Part shown: positions 54,846 through 64,000 of the stretch, one piece after another
How positions within the stretch are numbered: position 1 is the first letter of the stretch
Layout of the letters: each line of letters begins with the position of its first letter
Source: Bathymodiolus brooksi
Lineage: Eukaryota > Mollusca > Bivalvia > Mytilida > Modiolidae
NCBI GenBank assembly: GCA_963680875.1
Contig: OY804579.1
Span: 50,308,536 to 50,372,535, forward strand
Direction of reading: 5' to 3'
DNA: 64,000 nucleotides
Translations under genes and position numbers: made by a program
Notes under the pieces: generated by a model
Database searches by the model: none
What the model was told of the DNA's origin: nothing
Seen by the model: only the letters and a program-made list of their open reading frames with translations

Positions 54846-55332
54846 CAGTCATCTGTCAAAAGTATTGGGAAATGTAAAAAATATCCCTATATAATCAACC
54901 AAACCATATTTTTTTCAAAAAATTATTGTGAAATCATTTCTGGATAGATTGTAACAAATTTTACACCAAAACATTCGGAATTGTCTATATTTTGTTGGTT
55001 TATTTGCTCAAATCTTTATACGAGTGGTTTTTATTTGTACATAATTTTTCCATGATTGTTAATTTTTAGGATTTATTTTTAGTTGAAATATATAGGAAAA
55101 TCAAAATCAATTTTTATTTGTTGTGTTTAAATTATGTACAAATAAAAATAACTCATAACAACATAATGAGTAAATAAACAATCAAAATATTGACAATTCT
55201 GAATGTTTTGGTGTAAAATTTGTTAAAATCTATCCAGAAATTACTTCACAATATTTTTTTGAAAAAATATGGTTTTGGTTGATTATATAGGGATTTTTTT
55301 TTACATTTCCCAATACTTTTGACAGATGACTG
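54846..55332. mobile_element. Tc1/mariner-like MITE, copy 2 with TA target site
   Basis: Ends CAGTCATCTGTCAAAAGTAT (left) and ATACTTTTGACAGATGACTG (right), each flanked by TA (54844-54845 and 55333-55334). The inverted arms extend about 200 bp on each side, so the 487-bp element is essentially a long hairpin. CAGT/ACTG ends with a TA duplication are the mark of Tc1/mariner-type elements. It lies right after the GDWH open frame. Confidence 0.88.
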
Positions 55333-55334
55333 TA

Positions 55335-57249
55335 TACATTTTTTAAAATATTTATACTTTTTTTTTATCTTTACATTGAATTTTATTTTCATGCCTAGAA
55401 AAAAAATACACGAGTTCTGTTCATGATTCATCAAAAGGATATAGAAATGTTTTTTCTTGAATTGCTAGAATAAAACCGATGGACGTGTACATTTTAGTCT
55501 CCTATCCTTTCTTTTGGGGATAGGTGACCACATATAAATGTTTGTATTTTCCAAAATTTGTAATTAATTATATGCATATGCTATTAAAATAGTAGTCTGC
55601 ATCGGCATTAACATTTGTGCACAGCGTGTTTTTAAGTCATTAGGTTAGTTCTAAATTTATTTTTAGAAATACGGAAATTCATACGGAGTTATCTTTCTTG
55701 ACTGACAATTTTTCTGAATCTGAATAATTTTCGGCACTAAAACCTGACAGAAACTCTTATTAATGAATAAAAACGTGTACCAGAGAAACATTTCGCTAAA
55801 TAAATATATAACCTAGCGCAGTGTGAAGTTTGGGAATGTCACTCTACTGTAAACTTAATATATTTGCATTTTATTCCAATGCGATGGCGACATTCCATCG
55901 AGGACCCACCCTCTAAATCATCAAAATTTTAATAGTAATCTCCCGTTTTAACTCAAATCTAATAAACAAATCGTGGAAGTAATTATTGCTGAAAAGAAAA
56001 CAATATAAGACGCTTCGATATTTTCTACGGTATAAATAAACGAGGTCTTTGTTTTACAATTTTCATGACCGACGAACATGTCAACGTTTTCAAATGAGAA
56101 TCACGTGACCCATGGTTTTACCAGCGACGCCATTAATGAGTTTGCTTTCCGACTGAGTAGCAGGTTTTATAATAAGATTTTAAACTACGAGTGTTGCTTA
56201 TTTTCCTTTGTGTGAAATCAATGATAATTACTTTCCCTTTTAAAATTAATATGATGTCAATTTCATACTAATAATTCAATTTAAATAAAGGTGGTCTTCT
56301 GCTTGTTCGTTTTTCATTTAGAAAAAAACAAATTGTGTGAAGGCGCGTGCCTTTTTTTTTTCTAGAAGCAGAAGGTGCATAGATAATGCACGTACACAGT
56401 TGTATTTGATTTTTGGCGGTTTTTTCGTGTTAAGAATTGTAATTTACACATATTTTTACTGTCTTGTATACATGTGTATTCAGGCGACAATGACATGTGT
56501 TCAAAATAAAAAAAACCAATTTCTTTACATTTGGTTCACATGCATAAATATTTCTGGCTCCTATTATCTTTAATTTCAGGACTCTTAGTCGGTTTTAATC
56601 CAACGATCATATAAATGAACAAAGATAGATCAAAGATCAACAAAAATTACGGGAAAAATGAGGTAATGCACTAAAATTAGAGACCAATTTGATTTGCTAG
56701 AGGAAAGTGGTTTGGTTATAGACAAAGAACCAGAAACAAACTTACTTCTAAAGGTTATTTATATATATTTTTTAATTATTTGTGGTCCCATAGCAAAAAT
56801 TATGTAAGAAACAACAATTTTGTATTCTTGATTGAGATTCTGTTTTTTCTCTCTCAATAAAACCATGATATTTAAAAATAAAATAAAAATAAAATAAATC
56901 TATTTTCGTAACAACAGTTTCTGGAATACTAAATGCATGTGATATCTCTTTCGATGTATTATCAAACGTCATGATTTATTTATATTTAAAGTCTTATTAT
57001 TATTTTTAATTAATATTCCAGCCCTCTCCACCCCATGTCTATAAACAAACATGGCTTGTGTGTGGTTGCAAATTGAATTTACATTTTAAATGTTGTAAAT
57101 AATTGTGATCTTATAAAAATATAATTTAGATGTTTTAATAATGTGTTATTTGACAAGTTTTTTGTAAATACTATTTAAATAAAACTGATAGAAATGCATT
57201 TTCATTTTTGTTTTCTTAGAAAATATAATTGTAAATCACGATGAGTTAA
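55335..57249. other. AT-rich sequence, nothing recognised
   Basis: Short open frames (for example 56337-56573) with no domain. CAGTCGGAAAGCAAAC-type sequence near 56140 is an inverted match to 52855. Confidence 0.35.
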
Positions 57250-60075
57250 TTAAGAAATAATTCATGCCTGCCATGAATTATTTCGATTCTAATAGGACAA
57301 ATACGGTAATTTTTAACCATTCGTGAACTGTATACACACGGCATTTGGTGGCTGTTCCATTTACCTCCTTCTGAAATTTTGAATTGATTTTGAATTATTT
57401 GTATTTGAACAAGATATTTTAAAACAAAGATATGGATGCTAACATAAAAAACATATTTATTGTGTATTTTCCAACATAGATTCGATTGAACAATTCCTGC
57501 GTAAAAATATTTAAAAAAAAGTCGGAGTTCATTCGTTCATCATTTCGTGCGCTAACAAGATGGCGGAGCGGAGTTGTCAAACATAATATCGAACACTTGA
57601 ACAGTTGTTAATAATCGACAATTATTGTTAGATATGAAATAAGAAAAATAAATGCCAATGGAAAAAAAAAACTTGTATTGTTGATATAAAAAAAAATTTC
57701 GGAATAAATACTTAAAACAACCATCTATCGACTTTGACTTTTGTAATATATCGTCATCCTGTGACGTTGTGTACAAGGGACGCTGATTTACACAAGCTGG
57801 TTACTGATTTACTTTACGATTTTGTGAGCATTTTACTTGTTTGAGTGGCAAAATTCAAAATGCCATCAAATTGGAAAATATCAGTAACTTAATTACATCA
57901 CCGTCCAGTTATCAATGTATACGTAGGAAAGCATTAAGGTTAGTGCATTTTCCGGTTATTCATGGCCGACACATATCAATGGAATGTATGTGTGCGTACT
58001 GGGGATCCCCAAATGTAAATTTTCAAAACAAATAATAAAAAGATACTTAGTTACAGAATATGTATTTATAACTGAGGGGAAATTTTTATTTTAAGGACTT
58101 TAAAAATACGTTATATGCCGGTGTTTTGTTTGTTTACACTCGGTCGTCACGGTAATTTCACAGCGGGAGTCACATCGGAACAGCCATATTTGTTGTGTAC
58201 TGCACTTGCGCTAAATATAGAGTTGTTGAGTATTATCGTGTGTGCCGTATTAGAGACGTCATATTAGAATATGTATTAGAGACGTCATATTAGAATAATA
58301 GGTTCTTACATACGTTCTTGGGAAAGACCGGGTGATCTTCCACGAGTGATAGAAATTTTATGTCTTTTTGCGAGTGGAGCGCAGCGAAACGAGCGAAAAG
58401 ACAACAATTTCTATCACGAGTGGAAGATCACCCGGGCTTTCCCAACAACGCATGTAAGTACCTATTTCTTCCGTAAACAAACAACTTTCACTATCGCGAA
58501 CTCCTAGAGACGCCCGCCATTGATCAGTAACTAATTTGCATACATTATCAGATCAATATCATTGAGCGTTATGAAATACACATCACATAAAATTGACATT
58601 TGTGACACCGACTAATAAACTAAGTAGCTTTCTACTGATATTTGAGCTTTCCTCACTAATATTTTATTGAAAGTACAGTATTTTACTTCATGAGATATGA
58701 CGTGACACATATTTTGACGTCATTGAAGAATGACGTCAAAGGTACGGAAAAGGACATCTAGAAATACGAAAAAATGAAAATAAAAGACACAAATATATAT
58801 TTAATACGGTTGGAATCTGTATTTGAAAAAAAACCAATGGTTAAATCCGTAATATATCTGTTATTCAGCTATCATACAGGGTATATAATGTGACATTCCA
58901 GGCTTAGGGTATATATTTAAACGATTTTTTTTCTTGTTAGAGGCGTTCTGATTGGATGTCACAACGAGTAAAGACGAGTGCACGTGGACTCGTCTTACCT
59001 CGGTCGTCTTCACCCGAAAACGGCCATTTACGGAAGAATATAAATTCTAATATGACGTCTCTAATACGGCACACACGATAATACTCAACAACTCTATATT
59101 TAGCGCAAGTGCAGTACACAACAAATCTGGCTGTTCCAATGTGACTCCCGCTGTGAAATTACCGAGTGTAAACAAACAAAACACCGGCATATAACGTATT
59201 TTTAAAGTCCTTAAAATAAAAATTTCCCCTCAGTTATAGATAAATATTCTGTAACTAAGTATCTTTTTATCATTTGTTTTGTAAATTTACATTTGGGGAT
59301 CCCCAGTACGCACACATATCCATTGTCATTGATATGTGTCGGCCATGAATAACAAAATGCACTATTCCACTAACCTTGTTTTCCTACGTACACATTGATA
59401 ACTAGACGGTGATGTAATTAAGTTACTGATATTTTCCAATTTGATGGCATTTTGAATTTTGCCACTCAAACAAGTAAAATGCTCACAAAATCGTAAAATA
59501 AATCAGTAACCAGCTTGTATCAATCAGCGTCCCTTGTAAACAACGTCACAGGATGACGATATATTACAAAAGTCAAAGTCGATAGATGGTTGTCTTAAGT
59601 ATTTTTTCCGGATTTTGTTTTATGTCAACAATACAAGCTTTTTTTTCCATTGGCATTTATTTCTTTTATTTCATATCTAACAATAATTGTCGATTATTAA
59701 CAACTGTTCAAGTGTTCGATATTATGTTTGACAACTCCGCTCCGCCATCTTGTTAGCGCACGAAGAACGAATGAACTCCGACTTTTTTTAAAATCTATTT
59801 ACGCAGGAATTGTTCAATCGAATCTATGTTGGAAAATACACAATAAATATGTTTTTCATGTTAACATCCATATCTTTGTTTTAAAATATCTCGTTCAACT
59901 ACAAATAATTCAAAATTTCCGAAGGAGGTAAATGGAACAGCCACCAAATGTCGTGCGTATACAGTTCACGAATGGTTAAAAAATACCGTATTTGTCCTAT
60001 TAGAATCGGCCCAGCCCATGTGTAAATTTGCACAACTCTATGCCTGCCATGAATTATTTCTTAAATTACGATTTC
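57250..60075. mobile_element. 2.8-kb palindromic element with ~1-kb arms
   Basis: The left arm (about 57250-58275) and right arm (about 59040-60075) are inverted copies with scattered changes. Landmarks in the left arm are GTGGCTGTTCCATTTACCTC, GATGGCGGAGCGGAGTTGTC, TCGACAATTATTGTTAGATA, TGGGGATCCCCAAATGTAAA, ACAGCGGGAGTCACATCGG and TTAGAGACGTCATATTAGAA, and all occur inverted in the right arm. The spacer holds a separate 167-bp hairpin. No long open frame exists. A third arm copy lies at 62355-62810. Confidence 0.88.
58298..58464. repeat. 167-bp near-perfect hairpin in the palindrome spacer
   Basis: Outer arms TAGGTTCTTACATACGTTCT and its near complement, then TTGGGAAAGACCGGGTGATC, TTCCACGAGTGATAGAAATT and their complements. 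Inner TGTCTTTTTGCGAG and CGAGCGAAAAGACA close onto a short loop (TGGAGCGCAGCGAAA). Only a few mismatches occur over ~75-bp arms. Confidence 0.85.
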
Positions 60076-60179
60076 TTTGAACATTTGGACAAAGTCATTT
60101 TTGTGGTGACTAGGTTTAAAATTAGATACCTAAATCATATCAGTAAATTTAAGACGTTCATACAACGCACGGGCCAAGT

Positions 60180-60604
60180 CACTTCATCATAAAATAATTA
60201 CACTTCTTCCGTTTTTACATCCCAATAAAGATTAAACCCGAACTTGCACGTGCCTTCATGACGACGTCAGATGTAAACAACCAGTGGCGTAGTAATTTCC
60301 AACAGCAAATAATCTAACACAAATAAAATTCACAACGAAAAATTCAACTACATGTATATTAAATTTTGGTGTGATTCAATTTTTATAATTAATAAAAATT
60401 GAATGCATTTTTTTTTTGTAATTTTATAGGCGTGTAAAAGCGTGGACCGAAGCACATTTTGTATGAAGCGCTACAGGCGTGTAAAAGCGTGGACCGAGTG
60501 CAAAATGTGCTTCAGTCCATGCGCTAGCGCTTCATACAAAAAATGTGCCTCGGTCCACGCTTTTACATGCCAATAAAACTACAAAAAAATGCATTCAATT
60601 CTTA
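60180..60604. mobile_element. Fold-back element, second copy of the 5.1-kb family
   Basis: The core 60397-60604 has ends AATTGAATGCATTTTTT and AAAAAATGCATTCAATTCTT. GGCGTGTAAAAGCGTGGACC is present twice forward and once inverted, with GCGCTTCATACAAA units between. The flank 60180-60396 is the inverted match of 5280-5500 (shared CGTCAGATGTAAACAA, AACAGCAAATAATCTAACAC). Confidence 0.75.
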
Positions 60605-61256
60605 AATATGTTGTGTTTTTCTGTTTTACGAATGTTTTGTTTTCATTTCTACTGTTTGTCGTTTGAGTACAAAATTATGCAGAATTTTTTATAATTCGTA
60701 ATTTCTAAGCAAAATTCACAAGTAATAAAGGTAAATATGTTTAAATGCATTTTAGAGGGAATAAAATAGTAGATCAACTTGATAGTTTTGGCGTGATGTA
60801 CATACACATCTCCTGCGAATCCTCGAGAGGAAAACACCGGGGATTAGTTCTCCGATAGTGAGTACAATCACATCCGAAAGGGTGTCCGCTATAGTTTTGC
60901 AGGAGGAATAAGATGAACAACTCGCCTTTAGGACTGGACGTTTAAGTTCACACATATTTCTTATTTGTTAAATATAACATGTTATGATTATTTTTAAGTG
61001 TAACCTGCCGTAAATGAGTACTTCGTTGTGTTTGGTGGCTTTTTGCTTTGGCAATCTGAATTTCCGGCAATCAGCCAATTCACATGCTACCTTTATGCCA
61101 AAAAGATTTGGCTGTTCGTCAATATGTTTTCGTCATGAATAAACAGGTAGCTGAAATACTGTTCACCTGGTTTGAGCTGAAGCGTAATTCTGTCAATCGC
61201 TGTAAACATATTTCGTAAGAATGAGATAACATCTCGCAGTAATAAAAACTCATAAT
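60605..61256. other. Sequence without recognised features
   Basis: No gene or repeat recognised. Confidence 0.35.
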
Positions 61257-62362
61257 TATTATAGGATTAAACGCATTTTTTTGCCGCAAAAAAGGACTTT
61301 TATTTGTTTGTGAGTGAATTGGTCCAGGTTATATCCCCGTGGAACCAGTAATGACGCACCTAAGCAGATAATTGTTTGTTACCGTTTGACGATAGATTGT
61401 TGTTTTAAAATTTCTGCATAAAAATAAAGAATTTATTCTTTCTATCGATTTAATTTGCAATATGATTAATAATTATTTTGTTTTCATGCCATTTTCAACG
61501 TTTTCTTGGTACACAGGTAATGTGTTTACATTTTGTTCAGGGACCGGAAATGACGCACTCCATATATTATCACTACAGCTTACCTTCCTAATAAAAAAAA
61601 TGCTTACATTCGAAACCACCGTCTTCGACGAATGTCCAAAGTTGTAAAATCCAAACAACAACATCCAAATTAACAACTTAAATGTCAAATCCAACAGCAC
61701 TGTCCATAATGATAGTCCATTTTTTTTTTAATAAGTTACAGTATGGTGAAATCTATTAATTCAATATTTTAGACATGTTTAAAACATGATATATTTTAAA
61801 TACTGATCAGTGAAAAATGTCATAACTGTAATAAAATAATTTTCAGTTCTATTCATTAGTTCTTAATTGCTCCAAAGAAAAGATTTATTTAAACAGTTCT
61901 TAATTCCTGTTTGCCATATTTCGTTATATTCATTGAAAATCATATAAGCGATTGTCACACTTTGACAGTGAATATTTTTTTTAGTATGGAATGCTCACCA
62001 CATGACAGTCAAGTGACCTAATATGCCCAACCAGTCTGTCAGCAGACGGAAACTTTTGACAACACTTTGAAGGGTTTCAGGCCAATCGTGGATCTATTTT
62101 AGTAAACGATCTTTTCGACGTAAGGAAAAATGGCGGTTTAATTGGATAACAAAACTAGATGATTTCTTACCTTGTTTATGGGTGATTTCCACATGTTGTG
62201 GGATACAACAACGAACACTGCCGTCAACGTGAAGAAACCTCAAACCTCTGAGGTCATAGGTTTTGCGGTTCATAAATAAAACCCAAATGCATCTCGGTGC
62301 GTCATTTCTGGTCCGCGTCAAAATAGGTAAATAAACTCCGCAAAAAATGCGTGTAATCCTTA
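61257..62362. repeat. Inverted pair enclosing ~1.1 kb
   Basis: The left end has ATAGGATTAAACGCATTTTT and, further in, GGAACCAGTAATGACGCACC. The right end, read inward, has AAGGATTACACGCATTTTTT and GGACCAGAAATGACGCACCG. An extra internal ACCGGAAATGACGCACTC lies at 61542. The pair looks like diverged terminal repeats of an unclassified element. No transposase is seen. Confidence 0.55.
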
Positions 62363-62810
62363 TAATTCTGTAACTAAGTATATTTTTTTTCATTTAAAAA
62401 AAAAAAATACTTTTGGGGATCCCCAGTACGCACACATACATTCCATTGAAGTGTGTCGGCCATGAATAACAAAATGCACTAATCTTGTTTTCCTACATTG
62501 ATAACTAGACGGTGATGTAATCAAGTTACTGATATTTTCCAATTTGATGTCATTTTGCATTTAGCTACTCAAAGAAGTAAAATGCTCACAAAATCGTAAA
62601 ATAAATCAGTAACCAGCTTGTGTCAATCAGCGTCCCTTGTAAACAACGTCACAGGATGACGATATATTACAAAAGTCAAAGTCGATAAATGGTTGTCGTA
62701 TTTTTTCCGGAATTTTTTTTATGTCAACAATATAAGCTTTTTTTTTCATTGGCATTTATTTTTTTATTTCATATCTAACGATAATTGTCGATTATTAACA
62801 ATAAACATTG
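62355..62810 (+). repeat. Third copy of the palindrome arm
   Basis: Same orientation as the right arm of the 57.2-60 kb palindrome, matching 59245-59705: TTTTGGGGATCCCCAGTACG, TTTTCCAATTTGATG, CAGCGTCCCTTGTAAACAAC, GTCACAGGATGACGATATAT and AATTGTCGATTATTAACAA. It is a solo arm and has no inverted partner nearby. Confidence 0.85.
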
Positions 62811-63032
62811 TTTCTTTTATCTTTTTTTATTATCGGGAATCCAAGCCGCCATTTTGTTTACATTACGAAAAAAGTAGTCCGGTGAACATCGTCTTTCGAA
62901 AAATAAACTGACAAAAACTCCGCCTCCATAAGCGCTTATACCCAATCAGAGTATAGGATTTCTAATTATGTAAATCATATAAGAATTATGAGATAATAAC
63001 TGTTAATGGCAACAATGCACTTTGTTAAGCGA

Positions 63033-63202
<170 letters not shown>

Positions 63203-63359
63203 TCAAATTCTTCTTATTATTGTTAGGAGTTTCCAAGCTTTCCACGTGTAAAAACGTTTTTCTTATTAATATTTTATTTTCACAGCTTTATGACACTTTC
63301 TTTATGGTATTTTAATTTATTGCATGCATCTTTAAATATTTCTGTCTTCTTTGTTCCAA

Positions 63360-63510
63360 ATGCCACCTTGGTGGTTTAGTGGTTAGCGTCCTCGTCATAA
63401 GTGTGGTAGATCGTTGGGGTCGATCCCCTGTCGGGTCAAACCAAAGACCTGCTAAATTGAAATTTGTTTCTTCTCTGATAAGCACGCAGCATTAAGTATT
63501 AAAGCGCAGC
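63360..63510 (+). mobile_element. tRNA-derived SINE, copy 3
   Basis: The head GGTGGTTTAGTGGTTAGCGT (A box) and GTGGTAGATCGTTGGGGTCG followed by ATCCCC (B box) are clear. The body TGTCGGGTCAAACCAAAGAC, AAATTGAAATTTGTTTCTTC and TCTGATAAGCACGCAGCATT follows. The 3' part is lost or diverged. Confidence 0.8.
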
Positions 63511-64000
63511 AAGGTCTGTTAACAATCACAATAACAACCAAACTAAGCGTATTAGTGTAGTACAAAACAGACATAATTATAATCTTATAATAAAGTAACT
63601 TGCTCTCCCCATGGTATATCCACAGGCACTCGACGTTCAATGAATAAAATGTAGGGTCAATGTGGAAAAAAATTAGTGTCATTGTTATAATAAAGAGAAG
63701 GCTTCCAATGCATTTTTCGGCACAAATGTAAACAAATCGGTTTATTTTTTCGTATACGGGTTTCGCTTGACCTTTGCGGTATTTATGGATGGAGACCTAC
63801 CTAATAGTTCCTCCGCCGCATCATTTATTAGAGAGCAGACGATCATACTTCACTAAACCATACTTTTGTGACGTCCCCAGAAATATTCGACTTCCATTGT
63901 GGAGCGACCATGATATTGCAGGACCGCACAGAATAATTAATAAAAGAAAACTAGATATAAAAAATTAGACCGCTTACTGGTCACAAAAAAATGTCAGAAG
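63511..64000. other. End of window, nothing recognised
   Basis: A 64-codon frame (63774-63968) shows no recognisable domain. No repeat seen. Confidence 0.35.

Noticed and set aside
52850..56160. Inverted repeat CAGTCGGAAAGCAAAC as ends of a 3.3-kb element containing the GDWH ORF
   Set aside because: Only about 16-20 bp match and no flanking duplication or wider similarity is visible.

Overview
The window looks like a transposon-rich, AT-rich stretch of an animal nuclear genome, most probably a bivalve mollusc. The evidence is one intact animal-type gene (an Atonal-family bHLH factor), tRNA-derived SINEs, many copies of a short element whose core reads GTTTAACGCCACTTTCAAC (a pattern I associate with bivalves), non-LTR retrotransposons, a FLYWCH/MULE transposon and dozens of fold-back elements. 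The bivalve call is inference from repeat style; mussel-like is my best guess. There are no operons and no bacterial signals.

Layout. 1-9.7 kb: diverged tandem and direct repeats, SINE-like pieces, fold-back elements and a hAT-like element with an 8-bp target duplication. 9.7-13.7 kb: two ~500-bp inverted repeats enclosing a Tc1/mariner-like MITE, a minus-strand LINE fragment and a plus-strand retroelement fragment. 13.7-18.6 kb: dispersed repeats and a ~70-bp palindromic tandem array. 18.6-19.8 kb: the only convincing host gene, a single-exon atonal homologue with TATA box, E-boxes and a poly(A) signal. 21.85-30.6 kb: a minus-strand CR1/Jockey-like LINE whose C-terminal coding region has become a 7.68-kb minisatellite of 128 units of 60 bp. 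30.6-38.4 kb: hairpins, MITEs and a 50-bp tandem array. 38.46-46.64 kb: a nest of insertions, in which a LINE was hit by a 4.4-kb MULE (8-bp target duplication), the MULE coding region was hit by a 2.8-kb TIR element, and that element carries a tRNA-derived SINE. The MULE/LINE junction was then duplicated in tandem. 46.6-57.2 kb: SINEs, minisatellites, a small TIR element and one ORF of a multicopy GDWH family. 57.2-62.8 kb: a 2.8-kb palindrome with ~1-kb arms, a hairpin in its spacer and a third arm copy further on. 63-64 kb: a (CAAT)n microsatellite and another SINE.

The standout is the 60-bp array. Its minus-strand unit reads as the conserved end of a LINE ORF2 protein (PRTISDWNMLP). Reverse-transcriptase sequence of the same strand lies on its upstream side, and the expected LINE tail (LPQHIV...) follows on its downstream side in the same frame. 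It therefore appears to be a minisatellite born inside, and still embedded in, a retrotransposon coding sequence. All assignments come from reading the sequence; no database search was run.
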